DNA of 64,000 nt from Austwickia sp. TVS 96-490-7B (GCF_019331795.1 NZ_JAHPZL010000004.1:53870-117869), one strand, 5' to 3'. Positions 16,927-27,118 are shown, numbered from the stretch's first letter. Notes: generated from the sequence alone by a model not told the origin. Numbers and translations are program-made.

Positions 16927-17290
16927 GCGCTCTGTGTTGAGACAGAACAAGAGACCTCGTACTGCGGCTTTCGCGTACGGGGTCTTTTGCTACCCCCTGC
17001 CCCTCATCACTACCATCCCCACGCTCCCCCACATCCGCTAGCCGCACCACATCACACCTCACCACGCACCACTGCACACCCCACCAAACCCGCCCATGGG
17101 CGACTTCGGGCGTAAAAGACCCGCCCATGGGCGACTTTCCTGACACGAAACCCCAGGACACACCCCACCAAACCCGCCCACGGGCGACTTGGGGCGAAAA
17201 AGACCCCGCCCATGGGCGACTTTCCTGACACGAAACCCCAGGACACACCCCACCAAACCCGCCCACGGGCGGCTTGGGGTGAGAAGCCCG
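16927..17290. repeat. Direct repeat A2 with palindrome array
   Basis: The second copy of the tRNA-Arg downstream region, including its terminator (16952-16988). It is followed by five palindromes CGCCCNNGGGCG at 17091, 17122, 17175, 17207 and 17260 (centre AT or AC). Spacers alternate between GAC-TTTCCTGACACGAAACC type and GACTTGGGGCGAAAAAGACC type, giving an ~85-bp higher-order unit present twice (17122-17206 and 17207-17271). Confidence 0.85.
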
Positions 17291-17900
17291 CCATTTAATT
17301 CGGAGTCAGCCAGGAAAAAGATTTACGGCAGACGACTTTGACCAATGTGGAGCATCTGGCTGACGCGACACCCCTGGCTGGCTCATCCTGGAGTAAGGAT
17401 CTCGCCTAGGCCCACGCTAAGAAACACCACCCCAAGGTACGGCGCACAGTCCCATGGCGCCGACGTCGGCACACACTCATCAGACATAAGGTGCCGACAA
17501 GGCGTCAGAAAAAGCCACGGTCACATCAGGAACATACATACGTGTATGTATCCCCCATATCGGACATATTGACGCCTGTCCGCCCCCACCTTCATAAGGT
17601 GTTACTTACCTTGGTTGATGGTGCCCAGGCAAACCCCTGGGGTTGTGAGTTACTCCTCACAAAACATCGTGTCGTGGATCTTGAATCCCTCCCGACCCCC
17701 GGTACTACGGTGAAACCAGAGCTCCGTCATCAACTCATCAACGGGGGTCGAGGTGGCGTCGGCGCCAGCGGATTGTCGCCACTCCCCTGGGCCGAGGTGG
17801 CGGGTTCGAGCGGATAGCAACGCTCTGGTGGCCGTGTGCGGCTCAGCCCGGCAGCGACTGCCTGAGTGTGACCACACCACACGAAGGGATTGTTGAGGCG
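17291..17900. other. Long upstream region of pckG
   Basis: There is no convincing gene in 600 bp. It holds an inverted repeat ATACATAC-GT-GTATGTAT (17534-17551), a possible operator, and AAGGT-N7-ACCTT (17596-17612), a weak resemblance to an iron box. The pckG promoter is presumably here. Confidence 0.4.
17534..17551. promoter_or_regulatory. Inverted repeat, candidate operator
   Basis: ATACATAC and GTATGTAT are perfect inverted arms around GT, in an AT-rich island about 350 bp upstream of pckG. The regulator is unknown. Confidence 0.35.
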
Positions 17901-19715
17901 ATGACCGACATGATGACGCCGACCAAGGGCGGAACAGCCCATGAGGACCTGGCTGCCTGGGTTGAGGAGATCGCCTCGTTGACGCTGCCGGACGAGATCG
18001 TCTGGGTCAACGGTTCAGAGGCGGAGCGGGACCACTTGAATCAGGCTCTCGTCGACTCGGGCACGTTTGTCCGGTTGAACGACGCCGCCAAACCCAACAG
18101 TTTCTGGTGCGCTTCGGACCCCAGCGATGTGGCTCGGGTGGAGGACCGCACCTACATTTGCTCAGTCGACGAAAAGGACTGCGGCTTCACTAACAACTGG
18201 ATGGCTCCCGAGAAAATGAAGGAGACCATGACCGAGTTGTACCGGGGGTGCATGCGTGGGCGCACCATGTATGTGATCCCGTTTGTGATGGGGCATCTGG
18301 ATGCCGACGAGCCAAAGTATGGCGTGGAAATCACCGACAGCGCCTATGTTGTGGTGAACATGCGCATCATGGCGCGGATCGGTACCGCGGTCTTGGACCG
18401 CATGGAAATGACTCGCGCACCGTTCGTGAAATGCCTGCACTCGGTCGGCGCCCCGCTCGAACCCGGCCAGCAGGACGTCCCGTGGCCGTGCAGCAGCACA
18501 AAGTACATTTCACACTTCCCGGAGTCCCGAGAGATTTGGAGCTTCGGGTCGGGGTACGGCGGCAACGCTCTGCTCGGTAAGAAGTGTTATGCGCTGCGGA
18601 TCGCCTCAGTCTTGGCCCGTGATGAGGGCTGGATGGCTGAGCACATGTTGATCCTGAAGTTGACCAGCCCTCAGGGCAAGACCTATTACATTGCTGGCGC
18701 TTTCCCCAGCGCCTGTGGCAAGACCAACCTGGCCATGTTGGAGCCGACGATCCCTGGCTGGAAAGCTGAGATGGTCGGCGACGACATCGCGTGGATGCGG
18801 TTCGGCAAGGACGGCCGACTGTACGCCGTCAACCCCGAATTTGGCCTGTTTGGGGTGGCACCGGGCACCGGGTATGGCACGAACGCCAACGCGATGCGCA
18901 CCATCGAGAAGGGCAACTCGGTCTTTACGAATGTGGCCCGCACCGATGATGGTGACATCTGGTGGGAGGGCATGACTGACGAGAAGCCAGCGCACCTGAC
19001 CGACTGGAAGGGTCGGGAATGGACGCCGGAATCTGCGGAGAAGTCATCGCACCCGAACTCACGGTTCACCACCCCGGCAAAGCAGTGCCCGATGCTCGCC
19101 GCGGAGTACGACGAACCGAATGGCGTCCCGATCGACGCGATCCTGTTTGGTGGCCGTCGGGCCACCACAGTGCCGCTGGTGTATGAATCGCGAGACTGGA
19201 ACCACGGCACATTCATTGGCTCGACGTTGTCCTCGGAGACCACGGCCGCTGCGGCCGGTGCAGTCGGCGTCGTACGGCGTGACCCGATGGCGATGTTGCC
19301 CTTCATCGGCTACAACGCCGGTGACTATGTGCACCACTGGATTGAGATGGGCCGCCGCGGTGGGGACCAGATGCCGCGAATCTTCCAGGTCAACTGGTTC
19401 CGCAAGGACGACGAGGGGCACTTCGTCTGGCCGGGCTTCGGCGACAACATCCGGGTGCTGAAGTGGGTTGTGGACCGCCTTGAAGGCACCGTTGAGGGCG
19501 TGCAGACCCCGGTGGGTCTGATGCCGCGTCCAGAGGAGTTGGACTGCACGGGTCTGTCATTGACCCCAGATCAGGTCGCCACCGCAGTCGCATACGACGA
19601 AGCCGGGTGGAAGGCCGAGATCCCGATGATTGAGGAGTGGTATGCGAAGTTCGGTGACGCGCTCCCGAAGGAGCTGCGGGCTGAACTGGACGGGTTGAAG
19701 AAGCGCGTCGGCTGA
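17901..19715 (+). CDS. pckG: Phosphoenolpyruvate carboxykinase (GTP)
   Basis: A 604-aa gluconeogenic enzyme: oxaloacetate + GTP to PEP + GDP + CO2. It carries the P-loop [16 protein letters not shown], the metal site [15 protein letters not shown], the substrate-binding [12 protein letters not shown] and [11 protein letters not shown], and the guanine-binding [19 protein letters not shown]. Similarity to mycobacterial GTP-PEPCK runs end to end. ATG 17901 gives a leader length like the mycobacterial enzyme; GTG 17868 in the same frame is an alternative. Confidence 0.95.
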   Translation: MTDMMTPTKGGTAHEDLAAWVEEIASLTLPDEIVWVNGSEAERDHLNQALVDSGTFVRLNDAAKPNSFWCASDPSDVARVEDRTYICSVDEKDCGFTNNWMAPEKMKETMTELYRGCMRGRTMYVIPFVMGHLDADEPKYGVEITDSAYVVVNMRIMARIGTAVLDRMEMTRAPFVKCLHSVGAPLEPGQQDVPWPCSSTKYISHFPESREIWSFGSGYGGNALLGKKCYALRIASVLARDEGWMAEHMLILKLTSPQGKTYYIAGAFPSACGKTNLAMLEPTIPGWKAEMVGDDIAWMRFGKDGRLYAVNPEFGLFGVAPGTGYGTNANAMRTIEKGNSVFTNVARTDDGDIWWEGMTDEKPAHLTDWKGREWTPESAEKSSHPNSRFTTPAKQCPMLAAEYDEPNGVPIDAILFGGRRATTVPLVYESRDWNHGTFIGSTLSSETTAAAAGAVGVVRRDPMAMLPFIGYNAGDYVHHWIEMGRRGGDQMPRIFQVNWFRKDDEGHFVWPGFGDNIRVLKWVVDRLEGTVEGVQTPVGLMPRPEELDCTGLSLTPDQVATAVAYDEAGWKAEIPMIEEWYAKFGDALPKELRAELDGLKKRVG

Positions 19716-19778
19716 TCCGGGTGACGTCGCCGTCACGGTAGGTCCCGGTGGGCCGGTCATCTCCACGGAGGTGACCGG

Positions 19779-19852
19779 CCCCGGTCGTGACTGCCGGCCC
19801 CGGTCGTGACTGCCGGCCCCGGTCGTGACTGCCGGCCCCGGTCGTGGCTGCC
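19779..19852. repeat. 19-bp tandem repeat
   Basis: The unit CCCCGGTCGTGACTGCCGG is repeated three times exactly plus a partial fourth with one change, immediately 3' of pckG. It overlaps no gene. It may vary in copy number between strains. Confidence 0.9.
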
Positions 19853-19963
19853 ATATCTGGGTGTGACAGGTCGGCCTGGAGGTGGCGGCGTGGACAGTGG
19901 GGCACCTGCATGTCACTGGTGGTGCCATGATGGGGCGGTGTGTGCGGAGCAGAGGTGGCAGGT

Positions 19964-21769
19964 GTGACGGCGCAGTTCCACGTCGACCTTCGAGGCATCG
20001 TCGATCTGCTCAGTCATCATCTCTATTCGAGTCCGCGGGTTTACCTGCGTGAACTGATACAAAACGGAGTCGACGCGATCGAAGCGCGACGGCGTCTCCC
20101 CGGCAGAGGTGGCGCCTCGACGGGCCGGATCGTCATCACTCCCGCTGATGTCGCCGAGGACGGCTGCCTCCACATCACTGACGACGGGGTCGGGCTGACC
20201 CCCGACGACATCGAACAGTGCCTCGCCACGATCGGTGCGTCGTCAAAACGCACCACCGACGGGATGCGTCGGGAAGGGTTTATGGGGCAGTTCGGCATCG
20301 GTTTGCTGTCTTGTTTTCTGGTGGCCGACACCATTGAGCTGACCACCCGACATGTCGACGGTGGACCGACCTGGCGGTGGCGGGGCGAATCCACCGGCGT
20401 CTATCACGTCGATGAAGCCGACATCCCGCAGGATCAGCCGGGAAGCACGGTGCGGTTGCAGCCGCGCCCGTCGGCGGCGCATCTGCTGCGCACCGCTGAA
20501 GTGACTCTTTTGGTGAGCCAGTTCGCGGCGTTCTTGCCTATCGACATCGTGGTCAACACTGCCGACGGGCCAGAGCATCTCGCGGAGCGTCGTTTCCCGT
20601 GGGAAAAGGCCGTAGACGGGGCGAGTTTGCCCTCGGTCGCGAGGCGCGCCTCCGGGGTGGACCTGTGCCAGGAACTCTTCGGTTTCGTCCCCTTGCACGC
20701 CGTGGAAATCGCTGACGTCCAGACCGGTGTTCGCGGCATGGCCTATGTGATGCCGTTCGCGGGGGGTCAGCGCGGCACTCACCGGGTCTATGCACGTCAC
20801 ATGCTGGTCAGCGACTCGTGCCCGGAGATCCTCCCGGACTGGGCGGTGTTTGTCCGAGCGGTGCTCGACACCGAAAATGTGCGGTTGACCGCCGGACGCG
20901 AGTCGTTGTATGCCGACGCAACCCTTGCCGGGGTGCGCGAACGGTTAGGCGCGCAGATCCTCGGCTGGTTGACCCGGACCGCGCAAACCGATCCGGCTCG
21001 GATCCGCTCGTTCCTCGACGTCCACGAAGTGACGTTGAAACGGTTGGCGACTCAGGACGACGACCTGTTGTCGGCAGTGGTGCCTTGGCTCGCTTTCGAA
21101 TCGACGTTGGGTCCGGTGAGCCTGCCGGAGTTCGCCCACGGCCAACCTGTCATCCGATACGCCGCGTCTGTGGAGGACTTCCGGCAGTTGGCTCCGTTCG
21201 CGGCAGCGCAGGGCACCTCAGTGGTCAATGCTGGCTACGCCTTTGAAGGGGCGCTGCTGCGCCGGTTCGCTGAAGTCAACGGCGTCGACACCCAAGCGTT
21301 GACCCCGGCAGCGGTGATGGCTGATCTGACGGCCCCGGATGCTGACGAGGAGGCGTCGTACCTGCCGCTGTTGGATCTCGCCCAGCGAGCGCTGGACCGG
21401 TCCGGCTGTGAAGTGGTGGTGCGTTCTTTCGAACCGGCATCGATGCCAGCGGTGGTGCTGGCCGGTCGGGCTACTCGGGCGGCTGCTCGCCGTCGGGAAA
21501 CTCTCGACGAATCCGACGGGGTGTGGGCTGATCTGTTGCGGGGGTTGGGGGAAGGGGAGCGACGTCCGCAGTTCGTCTTGAACATAGCGAATCCGAGTAT
21601 CCAGGCGTTGCGGGACCGGCAGGACGACGAGGTGTGCACCACTGCGGTGGAAGCCTTGTATGCCCACGCCTTGGTGAGCGGACATCACCGGCTGCGTCCT
21701 TTTGACACCGCCCTCATGGCACGGGCCCTGCCCTGCCTCATCGATCGCGCTCTGCGCGTCCAGGAGTGA
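19964..21769 (+). CDS. Hsp90 family (HtpG-like) ATPase
   Basis: A 601-aa protein of the GHKL/Hsp90 fold. The N-terminal ATPase motifs are present: RELIQNGVDAIEARR (catalytic Glu ~30, Asn ~34, Asp ~37), DDGVGL, TIGASSK, and GFMGQFGIGLLSCFLVAD. The middle domain follows (RHMLVSDSCPEILPDW; VRLTAGRESLYAD). The C-terminus is divergent and lacks MEEVD. This matches the actinobacterial Hsp90-like subfamily rather than classical E. coli HtpG. GTG 19964 is chosen with AGAGG eight bases upstream. The stop lies two bases before the TPR gene, so the two are coupled. Confidence 0.85.
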   Translation: MTAQFHVDLRGIVDLLSHHLYSSPRVYLRELIQNGVDAIEARRRLPGRGGASTGRIVITPADVAEDGCLHITDDGVGLTPDDIEQCLATIGASSKRTTDGMRREGFMGQFGIGLLSCFLVADTIELTTRHVDGGPTWRWRGESTGVYHVDEADIPQDQPGSTVRLQPRPSAAHLLRTAEVTLLVSQFAAFLPIDIVVNTADGPEHLAERRFPWEKAVDGASLPSVARRASGVDLCQELFGFVPLHAVEIADVQTGVRGMAYVMPFAGGQRGTHRVYARHMLVSDSCPEILPDWAVFVRAVLDTENVRLTAGRESLYADATLAGVRERLGAQILGWLTRTAQTDPARIRSFLDVHEVTLKRLATQDDDLLSAVVPWLAFESTLGPVSLPEFAHGQPVIRYAASVEDFRQLAPFAAAQGTSVVNAGYAFEGALLRRFAEVNGVDTQALTPAAVMADLTAPDADEEASYLPLLDLAQRALDRSGCEVVVRSFEPASMPAVVLAGRATRAAARRRETLDESDGVWADLLRGLGEGERRPQFVLNIANPSIQALRDRQDDEVCTTAVEALYAHALVSGHHRLRPFDTALMARALPCLIDRALRVQE

Positions 21770-21771
21770 GC

Positions 21772-24603
21772 ATGACCAGCACAGCAGACGTCGACCGGTT
21801 GTTGCGGGCCGTCGAAGGACTTCCCCACGGCGTGGATCGAGTGCGCGCCGCCGAAGAAGCGGTCACTGCCGCCGATGACAGCGGTGATTTCCTGGCTCGC
21901 GTTCACGCCCGGTATGCCCTGCACACGGCGTACGTCTTTGGGTCGCCTTCACCGCAAGAGTTCACCGTCGCAGCATGGTTGACTCGCGCTCTCGAACAAC
22001 CTGAGGTGCCTCTCCCTGACGACCTGCGGCACAGTCTGTTATGGAATCTCAAGTTCGTGCTCTCTCGGCTGCGTCACACCAGCTCGGTCCCTTTGGATGT
22101 GCTGCTCGGGTTGTACGACGACATCGAACAACGCCTTGCTGCCGACGGATTCCGCCACGCCACTGCTGTCAATCGGGCCCTGCTGCAATGTGACATCGGC
22201 ACCCCCGATGATGTGGCTGCCGCGACCGCAGTCATGCACACCACCCCGCGTGACGAGCTCTCCGACTGCCCTGCCTGCTCTGGCGCCTCCGAATGTGCCC
22301 TCGCGGTGGCTGTCGGGGACACCGACGGCGCCCTCACTGCGCTTCTGCCCACGCTCAATGGCACGCTGCTCTGCCAGGACGAACCAGCGTTCTCCCAGGC
22401 AGTGGCTCTAGATCTGCTGATGCGCGCTGGCCGGACCGACGAAGCCGTCGCCGCGCATGTCGCGTCATGGCGTGAACTTCGGGAACGACAAGCCTTGTCT
22501 TCTGGGATGATTCGCCACCTCGTGTGGCTCGCCCGCACCGGCCGCCCTGAACGAGCCTGGCGGCTGCTCGGGCCGCGCCTGTGCTGGATTGAAGACATCG
22601 AATCCGACTTGGAACGTATGGAAATGGCTGCCGGATCTGCGGCGGTCATCGAAGCTGGGCGCGCCGCCGGGGTGGTCCCTGACCGTGTCGGCGGCGAAGA
22701 CAGTGACCTGCTCGCCGCCGAACTGCGCGAGATCTCCGGATCATTGGCGGCGGCTTTCGACGCCCGTAATGGCACCACCAATGTGTCCCGGCGGTTGGCG
22801 GCGCTGGTTGATCTCACGCCGTACGACGACGCAGTGGAACTCCCCACCGACATTGGTAGCGCCGTCGACGCAGCCACCCGACTGATCGCCCGCGGTGACC
22901 TCACGACGGACGCCCATGCGGTCCCGGATGCGCTGCCCGACGGGGTGATATCTTGGCGGGCTCAGGTCGAACACGCCATTGAGGTGTTCGACCCGGTGGC
23001 CTCCCACCTGCTGACCGCTTGGCGTGACCACCGCGCGGACCAGCCAGCACCGACCACCCCCACCGAGTGGGCAGCCGCGGCGTACCTGGACCGTCGCGTC
23101 ACCCCAGCTGCAGACAGCGAGGACCCCGCCGCTGAACGACGTACCTGGCTGGAACGGGCCCTGGACGAAGCCACTCACGGTGACGACGACGGCTTGGACG
23201 ACCGGATTCGGGTGGATTTGGCGGCTTTGGACGCTGAAGAGGGCACCGGATCGTGGGATGCCGTGGTCGACCTGGTGCGTTCCATGCCTGCCGATGCCCC
23301 ACAGAGCACGAACGCGATGACATCACTCGGTGACCACCCTGATTCGCAGGTCGCCACCGCATGGTTGGAACGGGCGGCCCAGGCCTTCGGCCGGGATGGT
23401 TCTCGGGGGTGGCAGGCGGTGACCTTAGCCCGAGCCGGTTGGCGCGCCCTGGACCACGACCCAGTGGCCGCAGAAAGCGACGCGCGTGTTTCCTTGTCGC
23501 TCCTCGCTGACGTCGGTGCGCCCCGCCTCTCCCAGGTCCTCCCCTACCTGGTATTCGGGGTGGCCCGAGCCGTCCAAGGACGCCCCGACGAAGCCGTTGA
23601 ACCGTTGACCTGCGCCATCGACCTATCTCGCGGCATGGGCGAGCCCGCGCCCGTCCCCGCGCTGATGGAGCTCTGCGCTGCTCTCGCTGCGATCGGTGAC
23701 TGGCCGACCCTGCTCACTGTCGCTCGCCGCGGCGCCGGAGAATACGTCTCCCACGGCGAGATCACCTGGGCGCTGCGCAGTTACGTCGGCGTTGCTCTCC
23801 TGGAAATCGGTCGAGCCGAGGAAGCCGCAGCGCTCCTCGAAGATCTCCTCCCCGAGGTGCGAGCCCAAGGATCCACGACCGTGGCCCCCACCTGTCGCAC
23901 CCTGGGACGTGCCCTCGAACGCATCGGCGACGCGGAAGCCGCCCGGCAGGCACACCTCCTCGCCGCGGAAGCTTTCGAAGAGGACCAGCGCTTCCAAGAC
24001 GCTGCGCGAGCCTATCTGAGCGCCGCAGAACTCACCTGGGATGTGAGCACCGCCGACGAAGCCCTCCCCGGCTACGAACGCGCCGGAGAGCTGGCCTTCG
24101 ACGCTGGCGACCTGGACACCTACGTCGGGGCACGTCGCGGCCGAGCTGCCGCGCTCGCCCAAGCCGACCTAGAAGGCGGACTCGCTGCGTTGACCGCATG
24201 CGTGGATGACGCCCGTCGGTTGGCAGCGGCACCACACTGCCGGTACGACGTCAACGCCGAGGCTCTCCGCGGCAGCCTCTTGCTGCAAGGAGCCCGGCTA
24301 TGTCGGGCCCAAGGGCGATCAGCGCAAGCCGTGGACCTCGCGGTCGCGGCGCAACGCCACGCCACGCAGATCCCCGCCATGCAGTGGGAAGCCCAGGTGC
24401 TGCAGGCCTCCGGGTTGGCCGCGTTGGACCGTGCTGACGAAGCTGAACCCTTGCTGCGTCAGGTCCTCGACGCCGTCAACGACCCTGACCTGGTGTGGGT
24501 GCGCATTGAAGCGGCACGAGTATTGGCGATTCTGCTCGACGACACCGGCCGAGTAGAACAGGCCAATGCGATCTGGGAGCAGTACGGTCTGGGCGCACCG
24601 TGA
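21772..24603 (+). CDS. Tetratricopeptide-repeat protein (943 aa)
   Basis: An all-helical Ala/Glu/Arg-rich protein. TPR-like pairs are clear in the C-terminal 350 residues (GRAEEAAALLEDLLPEV, GDAEAARQAHLLAAEAFEE, GRSAQAVDLAVAAQRHA, DRADEAEPLLRQVLDAV, GRVEQANAIWEQYG). The N-terminal part is helical but less regular. It contains a Cys pair (CPACSGASEC) that could bind metal. Its ATG is two bases after the Hsp90 stop with CAGGAG as ribosome binding site, so it is probably the Hsp90 partner or scaffold. GTG 21766 is an alternative start. Confidence 0.8.
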   Translation: MTSTADVDRLLRAVEGLPHGVDRVRAAEEAVTAADDSGDFLARVHARYALHTAYVFGSPSPQEFTVAAWLTRALEQPEVPLPDDLRHSLLWNLKFVLSRLRHTSSVPLDVLLGLYDDIEQRLAADGFRHATAVNRALLQCDIGTPDDVAAATAVMHTTPRDELSDCPACSGASECALAVAVGDTDGALTALLPTLNGTLLCQDEPAFSQAVALDLLMRAGRTDEAVAAHVASWRELRERQALSSGMIRHLVWLARTGRPERAWRLLGPRLCWIEDIESDLERMEMAAGSAAVIEAGRAAGVVPDRVGGEDSDLLAAELREISGSLAAAFDARNGTTNVSRRLAALVDLTPYDDAVELPTDIGSAVDAATRLIARGDLTTDAHAVPDALPDGVISWRAQVEHAIEVFDPVASHLLTAWRDHRADQPAPTTPTEWAAAAYLDRRVTPAADSEDPAAERRTWLERALDEATHGDDDGLDDRIRVDLAALDAEEGTGSWDAVVDLVRSMPADAPQSTNAMTSLGDHPDSQVATAWLERAAQAFGRDGSRGWQAVTLARAGWRALDHDPVAAESDARVSLSLLADVGAPRLSQVLPYLVFGVARAVQGRPDEAVEPLTCAIDLSRGMGEPAPVPALMELCAALAAIGDWPTLLTVARRGAGEYVSHGEITWALRSYVGVALLEIGRAEEAAALLEDLLPEVRAQGSTTVAPTCRTLGRALERIGDAEAARQAHLLAAEAFEEDQRFQDAARAYLSAAELTWDVSTADEALPGYERAGELAFDAGDLDTYVGARRGRAAALAQADLEGGLAALTACVDDARRLAAAPHCRYDVNAEALRGSLLLQGARLCRAQGRSAQAVDLAVAAQRHATQIPAMQWEAQVLQASGLAALDRADEAEPLLRQVLDAVNDPDLVWVRIEAARVLAILLDDTGRVEQANAIWEQYGLGAP

Positions 24604-24817
24604 ACACCATGACGTGATCGGCTCAGCACCGCGACGAGGCACCATAGAATTCCATCAATAAAATCAGCAGAAATCATGCATTGAATGCGACACGGCACGA
24701 TCTGACATGCCCTCAGGTAATGCAGCGACATGGGGCGTCATTTCCGGCACCATGAGGGGCGCTCATCGTCGCTGTCGGCCACGCCTGAGCGGACCTTCAT
24801 GATGTACGGTGGGGGTC

Positions 24818-26116
24818 ATGTATGCTGCTCCGCGCTCGGTGCGGCACCGCCTGCTCGATGTGCGATTCCTCTGGATCGCATTCCTCGGCGCACAAGTGCT
24901 GCTGACGCTCATCAATATTTACGGTACCAAGGTCAACCCCATCGGCGACATCAAGAATGTCTACATCGAATGGGCCAGGCAAGCACTTTCAGGGAATTTT
25001 CCTGGAGTCACTGTCGATTTCGTCTACCCCGTTTTTGCTATGGCGCCAGTGTTGCTCGCCGCGATCTTCGGTCTGGGGCGTTACATCCAGATGTGGTTCG
25101 TCATGGCGGTGCTCCTCAACTGCATCGGCATGGCCATCCTGCTCCGCGACGAGGAACCCTTCTCCCGTGACCGGCGCATCATGGCTGGCTGGGTCTGGAC
25201 CCTGCTGACCTACTTCCTGGGACCGATCGCGCTGAGCCGCATCGACTCGATCACCGTCCCCATGGCCGTGGTCGCCGTGGTGTGGCTGTCGACCCGCCCC
25301 AGGACCGCCTCGGCCCTGCTCGCGCTCGCCACGTGGATCAAGATCTGGCCGGTCGCGGTGATCACGATCGCACTGGTCAGCACCACCTGGCGCAAGACCG
25401 TCTTCACCGTCGGAGCAGTGGTGTCGGCGATCTTAGTGGGCGCCTCGGCGATCTTCGGTGGCTTCCGGCCAGTTCTCAGCTTCGTCACTCAGCAGACTGG
25501 TCGCAGCATCCAGATCGAATCGACGTACGCAGTGCTTTATAACTGGGGTGCGGTGCTGCGCGTCCCAGGTTTCCGCAGCTATTACAACCGGCAAATCCTC
25601 ACCGTCGAGGTCGCTGGTCCCGGGGTGAACTTCTGGGCGGCAGCATCCACCCCGATCCAGGCATTGGCCGCGTTCTTCGTGGTGGGAATCACCCTGCTGA
25701 TCGTGCGGCAACGCCGCCCTGACATCCTCGCCCAACTCCTCCCGCTCGCGACATTAGGGCTGGTCCTGGCGCTCATCGTCTTCAACAAGGTCGGCTCGCC
25801 ACAGTTCATGTGCTGGCTGGTCGCGCCCCTGCTGTTGGGCGTGTTGATGCGCACCGATGACTGGTTTCCGATCATGTTTGTCTGCGCCGGAGCCACACTG
25901 TTGACACAGCAGATTTACCCCTATTTCTACTCGTCGTTCTTCCCAGCGAGCGCCTGGTTGGTGTTTCTGCAGAGCGCGAAAATGGTGCTGTTGTTGATTG
26001 CTTTCTGCATGGTGTCGGTGCGGCTGGTCCGGTTGTATCGATCTGGGGTGCAGCCGGCGACAGCGGTGGTGGAATCGTCACCGGCGGCGGGACGCAGCGC
26101 CGCCGTAGAAGGGTGA
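24818..26116 (+). CDS. GT87 (DUF2029) polyprenol-phosphate-dependent mannosyltransferase-like membrane protein
   Basis: A 432-aa protein with about ten membrane helices. The first extracytoplasmic loop carries an acidic pair (NPIGDIKNVYIEWARQALSG), and later loops carry WIKIWPVAV and NKVGSPQFMCWLVAPL. This layout is typical of GT-C mannosyltransferases of the PimE/GT87 group, which extend phosphatidylinositol mannosides or lipoglycans using polyprenyl-phosphomannose. ATG 24818 follows GGTGGGGG; the acceptor substrate is unknown. A stem-loop follows the stop. Confidence 0.75.
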   Translation: MYAAPRSVRHRLLDVRFLWIAFLGAQVLLTLINIYGTKVNPIGDIKNVYIEWARQALSGNFPGVTVDFVYPVFAMAPVLLAAIFGLGRYIQMWFVMAVLLNCIGMAILLRDEEPFSRDRRIMAGWVWTLLTYFLGPIALSRIDSITVPMAVVAVVWLSTRPRTASALLALATWIKIWPVAVITIALVSTTWRKTVFTVGAVVSAILVGASAIFGGFRPVLSFVTQQTGRSIQIESTYAVLYNWGAVLRVPGFRSYYNRQILTVEVAGPGVNFWAAASTPIQALAAFFVVGITLLIVRQRRPDILAQLLPLATLGLVLALIVFNKVGSPQFMCWLVAPLLLGVLMRTDDWFPIMFVCAGATLLTQQIYPYFYSSFFPASAWLVFLQSAKMVLLLIAFCMVSVRLVRLYRSGVQPATAVVESSPAAGRSAAVEG

Positions 26117-26162
26117 TTTCCGGGCAGTGAGGTGACCCCTCGCAGATGACTGAGTGAGCTCA

Positions 26163-26207
26163 GAGATAGGGGCGGATCGACCGGTCGGGTCGACCCGCCC
26201 CTATCTC
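26163..26207 (+). terminator. 20-bp stem-loop terminator
   Basis: GAGATAGGGGCGGATCGACC pairs with 26187-26207, with one mismatch and a 4-nt loop. No T-tract. Confidence 0.7.
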
Positions 26208-26278
26208 ATGTCGAACTGCTTTGAGGCCGAGGCAGCTGGCCGCCGCTCACTCGTGACGTCGCGAGTCCTGGAGTGGCG

Positions 26279-26311
26279 ACAGCCCGTCGCATGGTGGTGA
26301 CAGCCTGTCGG
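26279..26311. promoter_or_regulatory. Direct repeat, candidate response-regulator site
   Basis: GACAGCCCGTCG (26279-26290) and GACAGCCTGTCG (26300-26311) are direct repeats 21 bp apart, two helical turns, about 80 bp upstream of the response regulator gene. Tandem sites of this kind are used by OmpR-family regulators. Confidence 0.35.
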
Positions 26312-26389
26312 CTCGACTGATCTGCCGTTCACAGTCTCAGCACAGTGCGGACATAGCCAGCAACGCTAGATCCATCGTTCAATTACTTC

Positions 26390-27118
26390 ATGAGCACTCC
26401 CACCCCATCGACGTTGACCCGCCCGGACGGTTCGGCGGTGCGGGTCCTGGTCGTCGACGACGAAGCCAACATCACCGAACTCCTGCGGATGGCCCTGCGC
26501 TACGAAGGCTGGGACGTCCAGACCGCAGCCACGGGCGTCGCCGCCGTCCGAGCCGCCAAGGAGTTCGCCCCCGACGCGGTCATTCTCGACATGATGCTGC
26601 CCGACTTCGACGGGATGGAAGTCCTCCGACGGATCCGCATCAAGGACCCCAACGTGCCGGTGCTCTTCCTCACCGCCAAAGACGCCGTCGAGGACCGGGT
26701 CGCTGGCCTCACTGCTGGCGGCGACGACTACGTCACCAAACCCTTCTCCCTCGAAGAAGTCGTCGCCCGACTCCGAGCGCTGTTACGCCGTACCGCCGTG
26801 ACACACAGCGAATCCGGCTCGCTCCTGGTCGTCGGAGACCTGACCCTCGACGAAGACAGCCACGAGGTGACCCGAAGCGGCGTAGAGATTTCCCTGACCG
26901 CCACCGAATTCGAGCTGCTCCGCTATTTGATGCGCAACCCCAAACGAGTGCTGAGCAAAGCGCAAATCCTAGATCGCGTCTGGAACTACGACTTCGGTGG
27001 ACAAGCGAACGTCGTCGAGCTCTATATCTCCTACCTGCGCAAAAAAATCGACGCGGGCCGCAGCCCGATGATCCACACCATGCGTGGCGTCGGATACGTC
27101 CTCAAACCCGCCACCTAA
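26390..27118 (+). CDS. OmpR/PhoB-family response regulator
   Basis: A 242-aa protein. The receiver domain has VLVVDDEANI (acidic pair), the phospho-acceptor Asp in VILDMMLPDFDG, Thr in LFLTAKD, and Lys in DDYVTKPFS. The C-terminal winged helix has SLTATEFELLRYLM, SKAQILDRVW and ELYISYLRKKID. It is most like TcrA/TrcR-type regulators. The histidine kinase gene follows in the same direction after a 128-bp gap. Confidence 0.92.
   Translation: MSTPTPSTLTRPDGSAVRVLVVDDEANITELLRMALRYEGWDVQTAATGVAAVRAAKEFAPDAVILDMMLPDFDGMEVLRRIRIKDPNVPVLFLTAKDAVEDRVAGLTAGGDDYVTKPFSLEEVVARLRALLRRTAVTHSESGSLLVVGDLTLDEDSHEVTRSGVEISLTATEFELLRYLMRNPKRVLSKAQILDRVWNYDFGGQANVVELYISYLRKKIDAGRSPMIHTMRGVGYVLKPAT

Noticed and set aside
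16372-16950. 192-codon minus-strand frame in the tRNA-Arg cassette
   Set aside because: It starts inside the direct repeat, shows no domain, and crosses a repeat boundary.
17596-17612. Iron box upstream of pckG
   Set aside because: Only AAGGT-N7-ACCTT arms match; the inner positions do not pair, and PEPCK has no obvious iron link.
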